Origin: Acetobacter oryzifermentans
GTDB lineage: Bacteria > Pseudomonadota > Alphaproteobacteria > Acetobacterales > Acetobacteraceae
DNA length: 64,000 nt
Reading direction: 5' to 3'
Assembly (NCBI RefSeq): GCF_001628715.1
Contig: NZ_CP011120.1
Span: 1,600,001-1,664,000 of the forward strand
A program made the translations under genes and the position numbers. The notes below the pieces were generated by a model, which saw nothing but the letters and a program-made list of their open reading frames with translations, made no database searches and was not told the origin of the DNA. Numbering within the stretch: the stretch's first letter is position 1; every line of letters starts with the position of its first letter. Below are positions 25,933 to 35,307 of this stretch, in pieces.

Positions 25933-27126
25933 ATGACATCGCTTTTCACAGATGCCACAATTTTTGTTTTCCTTCCTTGGGTGCTGTGGCGCCTTCTGCA
26001 CAAAGCATTGCCTATTGTTGTATTACCTATCCTTATTGGCATTCTGCTGGCTGTATGGCACGCTCCCATAAAAGAACTGGGCATTCCCTCTTCTTATGGT
26101 GATACCATTGGGTGGATTGCCGTATTGGTTTTAGCGTTTACTGCTGGCTTGGAAATGTGGCAGCACCCTGAGGGTGATACATCTGTTCATGCCATTGCCT
26201 CCCCTACCCTCGGTCGTCTGTTAGCCGGTGCGGGCGTTGCTTTAGGTATTCCCTTCTTGCTCGGGGCCATCTTGGCCTACACCTGTTTTCTGCCTTTGCA
26301 TGGATGGCAAGCTCCTCTGGCCTCACCTCTTATTGCCGCAGCGTCTATCGGTTTGTGCATTTCCGTAAGCGCTCTCCCGGTTCTGATTGGTGTTGTAAGA
26401 GAACTTGATGCGTCCCAACGTCCGTTGGGGCAATTAGCACTTAAGCTTGCTGTGGTGGATGATGCTGCCTTATGGGTTGGCCTTGCTGTTTTACAGTTTG
26501 CTCATAGAGGCACCGCAGCTCTGCATAGCTGGACAGGGCTGGAGTTTCTGGCCGTTGCGTTGCTGGTTGGGCTGTCTTCTGCTGGCAACTGGGCCTCTCG
26601 CCATTTTCGTCACCCTCCCACATGGGTTATCTGGGTCACTGTTCCTATTTATTTGGCTGCCGGATCATGGGCCAGCATGCAGCTTGGATTGCACGAACTG
26701 ATAGGCGCATATTTTGCCGGTGCAATCATGCCGCCCAGTTGGGTAAGACGCCTGCCCATAGAACAGGTTGGAACGTTTGCTCTTATCTGGCTGGCGCCAA
26801 TGTTCTTTGGCCATAGCGGGCTACGAATAAACGGAGACGCCCTGACATGGCCTTCCATTATTGCGTCTTTTGCTCTGGTTGGTATTTCCATTCTGAGCAA
26901 GATTGGCGCAGTTTATGTGTTTCCGCCTGCTCCGGGGCTTAAACCCAGACAAGCCTTGGGTATTGGAGCGCTGTTACAATGCAAAGGGCTGATGGAAATT
27001 GTTGCCGCCACTATTTTGCATGAACAGGGTATGTTGTCTGATTTTGCTTTTGCATCTTTAATGGTGCTGGCAGTTGTTTCCACCGTTTTAACCGGGCCAC
27101 TTTTCCGCCTGCTGGCGCCGCGTTAA
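25933..27126 (+). CDS. Cation:proton antiporter (CPA2 family)
   Basis: A 397-residue polytopic membrane protein of the Na+/H+ or K+/H+ exchanger family (KefB/NapA type). Features: VLPILIGILLAVWHAP near residue 30, TAGLEMW near 69, SIGLCISVSALPVLIGVVRELDAS near 140, and LALKLAVVDDAALWVGLAVLQF near 175, which carries the paired aspartates of the ion-binding site. The C-terminal RCK/TrkA-N domain of KefB is absent. ATG 25933 is chosen; 26 upstream codons are open but lack family resemblance. Role: pH or cation homeostasis, useful in acid-producing cells. Confidence 0.85.
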   Translation: MTSLFTDATIFVFLPWVLWRLLHKALPIVVLPILIGILLAVWHAPIKELGIPSSYGDTIGWIAVLVLAFTAGLEMWQHPEGDTSVHAIASPTLGRLLAGAGVALGIPFLLGAILAYTCFLPLHGWQAPLASPLIAAASIGLCISVSALPVLIGVVRELDASQRPLGQLALKLAVVDDAALWVGLAVLQFAHRGTAALHSWTGLEFLAVALLVGLSSAGNWASRHFRHPPTWVIWVTVPIYLAAGSWASMQLGLHELIGAYFAGAIMPPSWVRRLPIEQVGTFALIWLAPMFFGHSGLRINGDALTWPSIIASFALVGISILSKIGAVYVFPPAPGLKPRQALGIGALLQCKGLMEIVAATILHEQGMLSDFAFASLMVLAVVSTVLTGPLFRLLAPR

Positions 27127-27166
27127 ACCAATACCTCCTGCGGTAGAGCCCAAAAATGCAATGCGC

Positions 27167-27192
27167 GCTGCTGGTGCATATACACCAGCAGC
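27167..27192. terminator. Convergent hairpin between the antiporter and the PepSY gene
   Basis: Perfect 10-bp arms GCTGCTGGTG/CACCAGCAGC around a 6-base loop, in the 75-base gap between two converging genes. No T-run, but the stem is strong. Confidence 0.55.
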
Positions 27193-27201
27193 TTCACAAA
27201 T

Positions 27202-28653
27202 CTAAAATACAAAACATTTACAAACATAAATTAAAGGAATGGCAAGGGTTGTTATAACAGCACACATCCCCAATACACGTATGCGCGCTGTATCTGGCAT
27301 TATAAAAGCTCCCCCAAGGCAGATACAAAAAATAGCATAATAGAGAAGGCTGACACTTAAATAACTTCCGAAATAAGGTGTTAAAAGCGCTGTGCTGATA
27401 AGAACAGAAATGCCGGAAATACATCCAAAAATACTGCCATATGTTAAACACGTAAGAAATTTTGTACCCGCTCCAGGCTCTGTTGCTCCGTTTTTCTGCT
27501 CCTTTCGATACCGCGATATCAGCCACAATCTGTTGCCAGAATAGAAAAGAAATGCCCCTACAAAACCCAATATCAAATATCCAAACTTAATTGTATTTCC
27601 ACCAAAACTTCCAAAGTGTAGTGCAAAAAAGGTGGTTAAAATACTAAAGGATTCAGATTGAAGCCCCGGCATATATTCTGTGGAAAGTATTTTTCCAGAA
27701 TCTGGATCAAGTTCGACAAGGCCACCAGCCGGGCCACGCATCATATAGTGCCCATCATGCCCGATTACGCGTAAAGTCTGTTGCGCTTTATCTGTTGAGG
27801 CATAATCTAAAACATCTGGCACAAATCCCGGAGCCTGCTTTTGCAACGCTTGCACAATCTCTGCCGGAGCAAGAGGCATTATAGAAGTCTGCGCAACCTG
27901 CTCATGATTCATATTGCGTGCGTGTAAGTGATGATCATGAATAGCCGTCGGAGCAGAAAACATCATGGTTTGCACATTATGAATGACACCATGATAAGCA
28001 AAAAGCACGGATGAAAGAGCAATAACCACATGAAAAGGCAGGCTAAAGAGGCCTAGAAGATTATGAATATCCAGCCATTTCTTCCATGCCCCCTTGACCA
28101 GCCGCAAGGCAAAGAGATTTTTTGCCAGCATAGGCAAAAACACAATCACACCAGATACCAGCGCAACGGCATACAACAGCGCAATACTGCCCATGAACCA
28201 TCTGCTGTAGGGCATAAAAACGGGTAGCCCCACATTTTCATGGAGCTCATCTATAAAATGCGCCACTTCAGATGGCTTGTGTCTTACCGTAACCAGATGC
28301 TCCTGTGCATCTAGTGAGGCCGCTATCATATCCACTGGTCCGGCATGCCTTTGCCCGGCCTTTACGGGCCACATCAGCCTGGCAGGCAAAGAAGCGGTGG
28401 GCGACAGTACAACCGTATATTCCTGCTGTGCCTCAGGGTAAGCTGCAAATGCTTTTTGCATCAGATCCGGCACCTGCTGCACAGTTACTGGTGCAGGCAA
28501 AGCCGCTGGCTTTGTGAGCCAGTTTTGAAGAGGCACTTCAAAAACGCTGATGCCTCCAGCATAAAACGCCACAAAAAGAAACAACCCTGCCAGAATACCC
28601 ACCCAACTATGAATATCCCGATACATTTGTACAATATCTGCGCGTATTTTCAT
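27202..28653 (-). CDS. PepSY-associated membrane protein (iron-uptake type)
   Basis: 483 residues, with an N-terminal helix (HSWVGILAGLFLFVAFYAGG), a periplasmic PepSY region, helices near 170-240 (including LLGLFSLPFHVVIALSSVLFAYHG), a second PepSY region (VELDPDSGKIL) and LHFGSFGGNTIKFGYLILG. Extra C-terminal helices extend it. Proteins of this form are coded with siderophore receptors and thought to reduce ferric-siderophores at the inner membrane. ATG 28653 overlaps the preceding stop as ATGA, and gives MKIRADIVQMYRDIHSW, the family start. Last gene of a three-gene operon behind a Fur-like box. Confidence 0.85.
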   Translation of the reverse strand: MKIRADIVQMYRDIHSWVGILAGLFLFVAFYAGGISVFEVPLQNWLTKPAALPAPVTVQQVPDLMQKAFAAYPEAQQEYTVVLSPTASLPARLMWPVKAGQRHAGPVDMIAASLDAQEHLVTVRHKPSEVAHFIDELHENVGLPVFMPYSRWFMGSIALLYAVALVSGVIVFLPMLAKNLFALRLVKGAWKKWLDIHNLLGLFSLPFHVVIALSSVLFAYHGVIHNVQTMMFSAPTAIHDHHLHARNMNHEQVAQTSIMPLAPAEIVQALQKQAPGFVPDVLDYASTDKAQQTLRVIGHDGHYMMRGPAGGLVELDPDSGKILSTEYMPGLQSESFSILTTFFALHFGSFGGNTIKFGYLILGFVGAFLFYSGNRLWLISRYRKEQKNGATEPGAGTKFLTCLTYGSIFGCISGISVLISTALLTPYFGSYLSVSLLYYAIFCICLGGAFIMPDTARIRVLGMCAVITTLAIPLIYVCKCFVF

Positions 28654-28946
28654 GCCTGTAGGCCCCTTAAAACAAAAAACAGGCCCCAGACACATAAGGC
28701 AGATATGGATAGGTAATTCCAAGCCCGCCTGCCGTTAGAAAACAAAAAGCAGGTTGGTAAAATAATGCACCACAGCAAAACCGTGAGCCATGTTAAAAAC
28801 TGAGCAGATGCCGTTCTTGGGTCACTATCTACGTGAGAGAGAACGCCAATTACCCCAACAAGGCCAAATGTAAGAATATTACCCGGCACGACAGCCGCAG
28901 TAACTTTGGCAAACCAGTTCTGGCTTGTGTAAGTATATTTACGCAT
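28650..28946 (-). CDS. Small membrane protein, DUF3649-like (iron-uptake operon)
   Basis: 98 residues with three predicted helices (ILTFGLVGVIGVLSH, FLTWLTVLLWCIILPTCFLF, YLSISALCVWGLFFVL). Placement between a DUF3325-like gene and a PepSY gene is the standard order of an iron-uptake accessory cassette in Proteobacteria, which supports the family call; the individual sequence match is by memory. ATG 28946 lies five bases after the previous stop; the longer frame to 29204 would overlap the preceding gene almost fully and is rejected. Confidence 0.7.
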   Translation of the reverse strand: MRKYTYTSQNWFAKVTAAVVPGNILTFGLVGVIGVLSHVDSDPRTASAQFLTWLTVLLWCIILPTCFLFSNGRRAWNYLSISALCVWGLFFVLRGLQA

Positions 28947-28951
28947 AATGC

Positions 28952-29224
28952 CTACCGTTGCCTCAGCAAAGCAACAGCAAATGGAAACAGAAGCCATACA
29001 AGCATCATCAACAGTATTTGCATGAATAATGCAGTTGCTACGCTTTTGATCTGCCAAAGACAACAAAAAGAAAGCCCCAGCACTGCCCACCCCGCCATTC
29101 TGAACAAACCTTTGGGGCGCAAAGGAACCGTAAATACATATTGATTCTGGCAAGTGGCATAAAGCATACAGCACCCAAAAACAGTGGCTCCTGTTGCAAT
29201 CCACATCACGTATTCAGGCAACAT
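28952..29224 (-). CDS. Small membrane protein, DUF3325-like (iron-uptake operon)
   Basis: 90 residues with about three helices (WIATGATVFGCCMLYATC, MAGWAVLGLSFCCLW, LLMMLVWLLFPFAVAL). First gene of the cassette with the DUF3649-like and PepSY proteins. ATG 29224 has GAGGGG five bases upstream. Function unknown, thought to support ferric-siderophore handling. A Fur-like box lies about 150 bases upstream. Confidence 0.7.
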   Translation of the reverse strand: MLPEYVMWIATGATVFGCCMLYATCQNQYVFTVPLRPKGLFRMAGWAVLGLSFCCLWQIKSVATALFMQILLMMLVWLLFPFAVALLRQR

Positions 29225-29549
29225 GCTGCCCCTCAATATTACGATCGGGCTGAAAAAATATGGTTATGCTTGCCCCATGTATGCATTTATATAAAGCCAT
29301 GAACCTCATGCGGAAAAGCCACGCTATCTTTCAGACAAGTTAAAGGAGAACTCGTTGCACAAATACATTATTAAGAATCATTATCAACATAATTTTTTGC
29401 AGTTATCCGTTACTCCCCTCCTTCATGGAGCAACCGTCCCACCGGCCTTGTTCTCAGGCCATAGCAGGGTATCTTTGATAATCTTGTAAATACCGCATCA
29501 AAACCCCAAATTTTAATAGATCAAAATTATGCCAAAAGGATGTATTTAC
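29225..29549. other. Divergent promoter region of the iron operon and a small membrane gene
   Basis: 325 bases. Holds the Fur-like box at 29372-29386. No gene or other repeat was found. Confidence 0.5.
29372..29386 (-). promoter_or_regulatory. Fur-like box
   Basis: On the minus strand TGATAATGATTCTTA matches the 7-1-7 Fur consensus TGATAAT-G-ATTATCA at 13 of 15 positions. It lies upstream of the iron-uptake type operon (first start at 29224), fitting iron repression. Confidence 0.65.
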
Positions 29550-29927
29550 ATGAGCCTTATAAAAAAATGTATATTCCCCGTACTTAAAGTTAGCGCCATA
29601 GGCCTGAGCGCTGCATGGACAGCTATGGCAGCATGTAGCAAGGATAAGGAACTGGATGGCCAAGAAAAATCCGTCCATCTCGCCACCATGGGCTCTGCTG
29701 GTCTGGTTGGTATTCTAGGTTTTTGTCTACTGCGTAAGGATGGATGGGGCAAAACATACCGCCCCTGGTTAGGCCTTAGCCTTATTGCCAGCCACGGGAT
29801 TGCCGGTGTGCGTAGCCGTAAAGCTGTTCAACATCAGGATAAAAAGGATGCGGTGCAGAGCGGTATCTTGCAGATTGTTATGATTATTCTGGCCGCTTGT
29901 GTATTCACCACAAAGCCAAATAAATAA
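29550..29927 (+). CDS. Small membrane protein of unknown function
   Basis: 125 residues. Hydrophobic segments near residues 10-30 (VLKVSAIGLSAAWTAMAAC), 45-60 (MGSAGLVGILGFCLL), 70-85 (PWLGLSLIASHGIAGV) and 105-120 (ILQIVMIILAACVF), with a charged stretch SKDKELDGQEK between the first two. Not recognised. ATG 29550 has AAAAGGA nine bases upstream; an ATG 21 bases before it has none. Single gene with a terminator. Confidence 0.65.
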   Translation: MSLIKKCIFPVLKVSAIGLSAAWTAMAACSKDKELDGQEKSVHLATMGSAGLVGILGFCLLRKDGWGKTYRPWLGLSLIASHGIAGVRSRKAVQHQDKKDAVQSGILQIVMIILAACVFTTKPNK

Positions 29928-29937
29928 CTCTTAAATA

Positions 29938-29976
29938 AACCCCAATATCTTGTATCCTTATTAAGATATTGGGGTT
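29938..29976. terminator. Bidirectional terminator
   Basis: Perfect 14-bp arms AACCCCAATATCTT/AAGATATTGGGGTT with an 11-base loop between two convergent genes. Strong stem and AT-rich flanks on both sides. Confidence 0.8.
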
Positions 29977-29993
29977 GTTATTCGATTTTAAAA

Positions 29994-31076
29994 TCAGGCT
30001 TCCTGATTACTTTCCATCCATTGCTTGATCAATGTATAGGTAATGGAAAGGATCATCGGGCCAACAAAAATACCGGCCAAACCCAAAGCCGCTAATCCGC
30101 CAATAACGCCCATCATGATAAGAACTAATGGAACGTCTGCCTGTTTACGGATCAGATAAGGCCGCAACATGTTATCTAGAAAGATAGTTAAAAAAGTTAT
30201 GGCAAGCAGAACAATTGCTGGCATCACTCCCTTATCAAAGTAAACCCAGATCACCGCCGGGAAAAGAGTAACCCCCGGCCCTGCTTGCAATAAACAGGCC
30301 ATAAAGGTAACAGCCGTAAGAATGCTGGCCCATGGCACACCTGTAAGGTACATACCACCGCCCCCTACCAAACTTTCAACAATGGCGGTAAGGGTAACGC
30401 CCAATGCAACCCCTCTGATAGTACGCACGGCCAGCTCCAGCATATTCTGCCCACGCTTGCCAGATAACGTTCCTACCAACCTTTCTGATGTTGTAATCAG
30501 ATATTCAGCTTTTGCCAAAAACACTGTAAGTATAATAAGAGTAAGCAAAAACTGCACTGCAAGCATACCAATACTGCCCGCATAAGACATAAGATAATGC
30601 ATAATCTGGTCTGGTTGCGGCACAGCCTGCTGCACAATATCCATTGGCTTCATGTTTTGCAGATGTTGCCACCATTTGCCCAGATACTCACCCACCATAG
30701 GCAAATGGAGCAGTTTTTCTGGCAGATCGGGTAATTTTAGAGATTTAATGTAGGGAATAATATTACTGAACGCATCAGCATGCTTCACCACTGTAGAAAC
30801 TGCCATCCAGAATGGCAGAACAAATAAGGCCAGAGCAACCAGAAGCGTGCAGGAAATAGCCATTTTACGGCTACCATGTAACCAGCCTTGCAACCGCAGC
30901 AATAATGGCCACATGGTTACAGCAATGGTGCCCGCCCAAATAAGAGCGGGAATAAAAGGTTCTAAAATCCACACTGCCCCCAGCACAAGGGTGCAGGCAA
31001 ACAAAGCTACCAGCACAGGCCGCGTTCCTGTAGCAAGTTCAGGCTTTTGTTCGGAAACAGATGTCTCTGGTATCAT
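29994..31076 (-). CDS. AI-2E family transporter (PerM/YdiK-like permease)
   Basis: A 360-residue membrane protein with seven or eight helices. Family marks: LEPFIPALIWAGTIAVTMWPLL near residue 45, the amphipathic central region (residues 85-140), and the C-terminal LDNMLRPYLIRKQADVPLVLIMMGVIGGLAALGLAGIFVGPMIL-type block near 305. Members export small molecules or act in Na+/H+ exchange; the AI-2 label is historical. Start overlaps the asmA-like stop by four bases, so the two are cotranscribed. Confidence 0.88.
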   Translation of the reverse strand: MIPETSVSEQKPELATGTRPVLVALFACTLVLGAVWILEPFIPALIWAGTIAVTMWPLLLRLQGWLHGSRKMAISCTLLVALALFVLPFWMAVSTVVKHADAFSNIIPYIKSLKLPDLPEKLLHLPMVGEYLGKWWQHLQNMKPMDIVQQAVPQPDQIMHYLMSYAGSIGMLAVQFLLTLIILTVFLAKAEYLITTSERLVGTLSGKRGQNMLELAVRTIRGVALGVTLTAIVESLVGGGGMYLTGVPWASILTAVTFMACLLQAGPGVTLFPAVIWVYFDKGVMPAIVLLAITFLTIFLDNMLRPYLIRKQADVPLVLIMMGVIGGLAALGLAGIFVGPMILSITYTLIKQWMESNQEA

Positions 31077-32950
31077 TGTTTTACGCTCATCCCATGGCTA
31101 CAGGCCGAACCAGCCGTAAAGCTTTTCAGTTCAGGGGGTAAAAAGGATGCCATGTCTGCTTCTTTCAAAAGCTCTCGTCCGCGGTCAGACCATTTGGCCA
31201 GCCCCACATGTGGGTTGCTAAAAGAGCCGCTCACCATAACGGGAATTTCCATTGCCAACATGCCTTTGGCACCATTGCTGGCAAAAACCAATTCAAATGC
31301 CTTTTTGTTCAAATCAAACTCGGCTTTTCCCACAATACTACCTGCATCCGATTTTATACGTAATGGCTGCACAACACCTTTACCTTGTTGCATTTTGAGC
31401 GCTCCCAACAGGCATGATACACTCGCCTTGCCTTTGCTTTGGCGAAAGAGAGCACCAACATCTGTTGTCGCAATATCCATCACTTCGCGAGAGATTGTTC
31501 CTGTGTTCATGCCCACTGCAGCCGTGACATTGGCCTGGCGCGAGGCTTCGTTTAAAGTCTGGATATTATCTGCATGCGTAAGGACGCGAATATTCAGCTT
31601 TCCGCCCACCGGAAAAGGTGAAAACCCTGCCTGCTTACGAAACTGATCAATATCCCCATTATCTACATTTACTGTAGCCTGTACGCGCGTGCCTTTCTGA
31701 CCAGCCAACAAGTGCCCGGAAGCCTGAATACTGGCTCCAAGCCAATTCATTTTCATGGAGCTCACATCCACCCGGCCTGGCATTTGGCTTACGCTGATTT
31801 GGGCTTGATTGAAAACAAGCTTATTATACAGCACCGTATCTGCCGCGAATGTAACATTAATAAGCGGATCAGGGTGTAAAGGCACCAACAGCGGCACATC
31901 AATACCGCTCGTAGACGTTTTGGGTTTTTCGGACGGGCTTCCCAAAAGAGCATTCAGATTTAGGCGGGAAAACGCCATGGAACCAGCAACCTTATCAGGT
32001 TGCCCTTTCGCGCCTTCTGTAAACGTTACGTCCGCAGTGCTAATCGGACTTTCATTGAGCGAACCAGTTGTATGGTCTAGATGCCAAACATCCCCTTTAT
32101 GCGTAAAGTGCCCCGATAACGTAACAGGTTGCGTAATCTTGCTATCAGCTTTGCCAGCAAAAGCCATGATCGGGCGAGATGTTGCTGTCTGCAAATCCAG
32201 CTTTGCATCAATACCATCAAAATCAAATAGATCTGTCATGGTGCCGTTGAGATGCAGAGATAAATCCCCTGATGCCGCGTGAATATCCGTTCCATAAGGC
32301 TTACCCGCTTGGCGCAAAACATCTATCGGCTGCATATTGGCCTGAAATGTTACAGGCGTGCCATTATACGCCCCGTTAACGTTCATCACCAATGGTGCGG
32401 TATCACTTGTTGAGTGCAGGGCAACTGCCTTCAGGCCTGTTACATAGCTATGCCCATGCGCTGAACGGTAAATAACCTCACTATCCGTAATGGCTGCATC
32501 ACGCAGGCCGGGAAACCATATTTTGCCACTGGGTTCCTTTGGCTTGGCTGGCGCAGAAGATGCCTTTTTACCAAACCTCCAGTTGGGTTCGCGCGTAGGC
32601 GTACGCTCGAACAAGCCCGAAAATCCATCAATTTTCACATCTCGCGCCTGCATTTGCCCATTAAATAAGGAACTAAGCAGGATTTGAGCGTGCAGATGCT
32701 TCAAACTTATCATATCTGCACGACTACCTTGGGGGATATTGGCCAGATGCAGATTATCCAGATCCACCGTAACCCACCGACCAAAGCGCACATGCAATGC
32801 CCCTATTTGGGTTTTCCGTCCAAGTGACGCACTTATTTTATCTGAAGCAATATGCGCCAGATTATAGTGTGGAAGGCCAGCAAGCAGCACGCCAATAGCC
32901 ACAGCAGAAACGGCCAGAACACTTCCGGCTAACCATACCCAACGGGGCAT
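31073..32950 (-). CDS. AsmA family protein
   Basis: 625 residues: one N-terminal inner-membrane helix (VWLAGSVLAVSAVAIGVLLAGL) and a long periplasmic repeat-beta-groove region. Seen: LGRKTQIGALHVRFGRWVTVDLDNLHLANIPQGS near 43, typical AsmA N-terminal domain, and the C-terminal AsmA_2 region LNIRVLTHADNIQTLNEASRQANV. Such proteins are thought to move phospholipids between membranes or affect outer-membrane assembly. AAAGG seven bases before ATG. First gene of a two-gene unit with the AI-2E family permease. Confidence 0.85.
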   Translation of the reverse strand: MPRWVWLAGSVLAVSAVAIGVLLAGLPHYNLAHIASDKISASLGRKTQIGALHVRFGRWVTVDLDNLHLANIPQGSRADMISLKHLHAQILLSSLFNGQMQARDVKIDGFSGLFERTPTREPNWRFGKKASSAPAKPKEPSGKIWFPGLRDAAITDSEVIYRSAHGHSYVTGLKAVALHSTSDTAPLVMNVNGAYNGTPVTFQANMQPIDVLRQAGKPYGTDIHAASGDLSLHLNGTMTDLFDFDGIDAKLDLQTATSRPIMAFAGKADSKITQPVTLSGHFTHKGDVWHLDHTTGSLNESPISTADVTFTEGAKGQPDKVAGSMAFSRLNLNALLGSPSEKPKTSTSGIDVPLLVPLHPDPLINVTFAADTVLYNKLVFNQAQISVSQMPGRVDVSSMKMNWLGASIQASGHLLAGQKGTRVQATVNVDNGDIDQFRKQAGFSPFPVGGKLNIRVLTHADNIQTLNEASRQANVTAAVGMNTGTISREVMDIATTDVGALFRQSKGKASVSCLLGALKMQQGKGVVQPLRIKSDAGSIVGKAEFDLNKKAFELVFASNGAKGMLAMEIPVMVSGSFSNPHVGLAKWSDRGRELLKEADMASFLPPELKSFTAGSACSHGMSVKQ

Positions 32951-33015
32951 ACAAGTACCTTTCCCAATCCTTTATGAGGACGTAGAATGCAGAAATATTA
33001 TAAAAAATTCTATGG

Positions 33016-33046
33016 AAATATATTTCTCTAAACCAGAAATATATTT
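33016..33046 (-). terminator. Inverted repeat after ackA
   Basis: Perfect 11-bp AT-rich arms AAATATATTTC/GAAATATATTT with a nine-base loop, just past the ackA stop on the minus strand. It probably ends the nifJ-ackA operon, although the stem is weak. Confidence 0.45.
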
Positions 33047-33050
33047 AAAT

Positions 33051-34253
33051 CTATTTTTCTGTATCAAGAAAAGGAAGAACACTGCGGTAGATTTGTAGTT
33101 CTTCATTTGTAGGTATGACACAAACTTTTATTTTACTACCTGCTCCGCTGATAACCCGCGCATGGGCTGCATTGGCGGCTTCATCAATCTGCACACCCAT
33201 CCATGCCAACGCCTCGCACACATCGGCACGCAAATTCTGATCATGCTCACCAATACCTGCGGTAAAAACTATGCCGTCCAAACCACCCATAATGGCAGTT
33301 AATGCTCCAATTTCCTGTACAATCCTATAAACAAACAACCCGAGCGCTTCTGAAATATTCTTACGTTGGACGGCATCCTGACTTTGCGCCAATGTTACAC
33401 GCAAAATGCGCATATCGGACGATATGCCCGAAACTCCCAAAAGCCCCGATTGATGATAAAGCGTGCTAACCAGGGTTTTCCAATCCGCTTTTTCAGATTG
33501 AACCATGTAAAGCAATGCGCCCGGGTCTATCGCCCCGCAGCGTGTCCCCATCATCAACCCATCCAGAGCAGAAAACCCCATGGTTGTTTCCAAACTTTTG
33601 CCTGCTTGCAACGCACACAAGCTCGCACCACTTCCCAGATGCGCAACAATAGTACGCCCCTGCGCCAGTTTAGGATCAACCTCTGCCAATTGGCCCGCAA
33701 TATAGCTGTATGAAATGCCATGAAACCCGTAACGACGAATGCCACGATCTGCATAACGGCGCGGAAGTGGTAACAGTCGTGCCATTTCCGGGATAGTTTG
33801 ATGAAAGGTGGTATCAAAACAGGCCACCTGCAAAATATCAGGACGCTTTTCAAAAATAGCTTTTGCAGGGGCCAACGTGGCCGCCTGATGCAGCGGATCA
33901 AACGGTGTAAGTTTGTCTAATTGCTTAAGCGTATCCAGCGTAATTTTAACGGGTTGCAGAAATTCTGCCCCGCCATGCACAATCCGGTGCCCTACAGCCC
34001 GCACCTGTCCTTGACCGGAATATTGCTCAAACCAATGGAAAAGATGGCTAAAAATATACAATCCCGTTTCCTGCCATCTTTCCTGCGCAAGAAGCTTCCC
34101 CTCCGCATCTTTGGCCGTAAATTGAGAATAATCAGGAAACTCCTCAATTTCTCCGTGCAGCAGAACCTGCGGATCTCGCGTGCCTGAGAAAGCGTAAATC
34201 GTCAGCTTCAGGCTTGAAGAACCACTATTAAAAACAACAACTACATCCTGCAC
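33051..34253 (-). CDS. ackA: Acetate kinase
   Basis: 400 residues. Converts acetyl phosphate and ADP to acetate and ATP. Seen: VVFNSGSSSLKL at the N-terminus, GHRIVHGG near 87, ACFDTTFHQTIP near 145, RRYGFHGISYSYI near 173, VAHLGSGASLCA near 203, and DPGALLYM near 240, all ASKHA-fold signatures of AckA. GTG start at 34253 with AAGGA upstream. It is the last gene of the nifJ operon, directly after pta, which places it as the ATP-yielding end of pyruvate breakdown. Confidence 0.96.
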   Translation of the reverse strand: MQDVVVVFNSGSSSLKLTIYAFSGTRDPQVLLHGEIEEFPDYSQFTAKDAEGKLLAQERWQETGLYIFSHLFHWFEQYSGQGQVRAVGHRIVHGGAEFLQPVKITLDTLKQLDKLTPFDPLHQAATLAPAKAIFEKRPDILQVACFDTTFHQTIPEMARLLPLPRRYADRGIRRYGFHGISYSYIAGQLAEVDPKLAQGRTIVAHLGSGASLCALQAGKSLETTMGFSALDGLMMGTRCGAIDPGALLYMVQSEKADWKTLVSTLYHQSGLLGVSGISSDMRILRVTLAQSQDAVQRKNISEALGLFVYRIVQEIGALTAIMGGLDGIVFTAGIGEHDQNLRADVCEALAWMGVQIDEAANAAHARVISGAGSKIKVCVIPTNEELQIYRSVLPFLDTEK

Positions 34254-34282
34254 GGATACTTTTCCTTGTTATAAGGCGACGT

Positions 34283-35299
34283 TCAGCCCTGCCCACCAGC
34301 AAGATGATGAACATAAAGCGCCCCAATGGCTATGGAAGCCAGACGCGCCTGTACACTGTTTGCTCGACTGGTGAGTAATACGGGAACGGCTGCCCCCAAA
34401 ACAATGCCTGCGGAATCTGCGCCAGACATAAAAATCATGTTTTTTGCCAGCATATTACCGGATTCCAGATCCGGGGCCACCAGAATTTGCGCACGTCCTG
34501 CTACGGGTGAAACAATGTTTTTTATTTTTGCAGCCTCAATACTTACTGCGTTATCCATCGCCAAGGGCCCGTCCAAAACACCTCCTTGTATTTGCCCACG
34601 TTCTGCCATCTTGCATAAACATGCAGCATCAACTGTTCCGGGTATTTTGGAATTAACCGTTTCCACTGCAGAAAGAATAGCAACGCGTGGGACACCCAAA
34701 CCCAGCCCGTTGTGTAGGTCTATCGCGTTTTGAACAATATCGCGCTTTACATCCAGATCCGGGAAAATATTGATGGCTGCATCTGTTACAAACAGTAAAT
34801 CTTTATACCCGGGCACAGCCAATACAAAAACATGGCTAATACGCCTGTTGGTGCGTAAACCACTCTCTGCTTCAACAATTGCATGCATAAAAACATCTGT
34901 ATGCAGGCTGCCTTTCATCAACGCTTTTACGCGCCCTTCCCTTACCAAAGTCGTTGCTTTCTGGGCAGCTTCTGCTGGTGTTGTGGCATCAATAAAAACA
35001 GCCTTATCCAATGCAATACCACTTGCCTGTGCCACAGATACGATTGCGCTTTTATCACCTATCAAGACAGGCTCTATAATATCCCGTTGTGCCGCATCCA
35101 TTGCACCTTCAAGGGCGTGTTCTTCACACGGCCAGACAATACCGACAGGTACCTGCCCCGGCAATTGAACAGCGCGTGAGACCAATTGCTCAAATGCCTG
35201 ATGGCTGCTTGACGCTGCACTGCCCGGCATTTCCCCAGTATCATGCGCATATTGTGAAGTCTGCGTCTTGCTGGAAAGGATCTTGTGCATATCATTCAT
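34283..35299 (-). CDS. pta: Phosphate acetyltransferase (short form; acetyl/butyryltransferase family)
   Basis: 338 residues, forming acetyl phosphate from acetyl-CoA. The short catalytic-domain form without the N-terminal regulatory domains of E. coli Pta. Seen: VGIVWPCEEHALEGAMDAA near 50, LMKGSLHTDVFMHAIV near 127, FVTDAAINIFPDLDVKRDI near 175, and GVLDGPLAMDNAV near 240. The family includes butyryl- and BaiA-type acyltransferases; pairing with ackA favours acetyl. ATG 35299 is taken; a GTG two codons earlier is possible. Follows the DHOD-like gene after a few bases. Confidence 0.88.
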   Translation of the reverse strand: MNDMHKILSSKTQTSQYAHDTGEMPGSAASSSHQAFEQLVSRAVQLPGQVPVGIVWPCEEHALEGAMDAAQRDIIEPVLIGDKSAIVSVAQASGIALDKAVFIDATTPAEAAQKATTLVREGRVKALMKGSLHTDVFMHAIVEAESGLRTNRRISHVFVLAVPGYKDLLFVTDAAINIFPDLDVKRDIVQNAIDLHNGLGLGVPRVAILSAVETVNSKIPGTVDAACLCKMAERGQIQGGVLDGPLAMDNAVSIEAAKIKNIVSPVAGRAQILVAPDLESGNMLAKNMIFMSGADSAGIVLGAAVPVLLTSRANSVQARLASIAIGALYVHHLAGGQG

Positions 35300-35307
35300 C
35301 TTCACAA

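Noticed and set aside
28947..29204. Extended frame of the DUF3649-like gene
   Set aside because: It would overlap the DUF3325-like gene almost wholly in another frame; ATG 28946 fits an operon.
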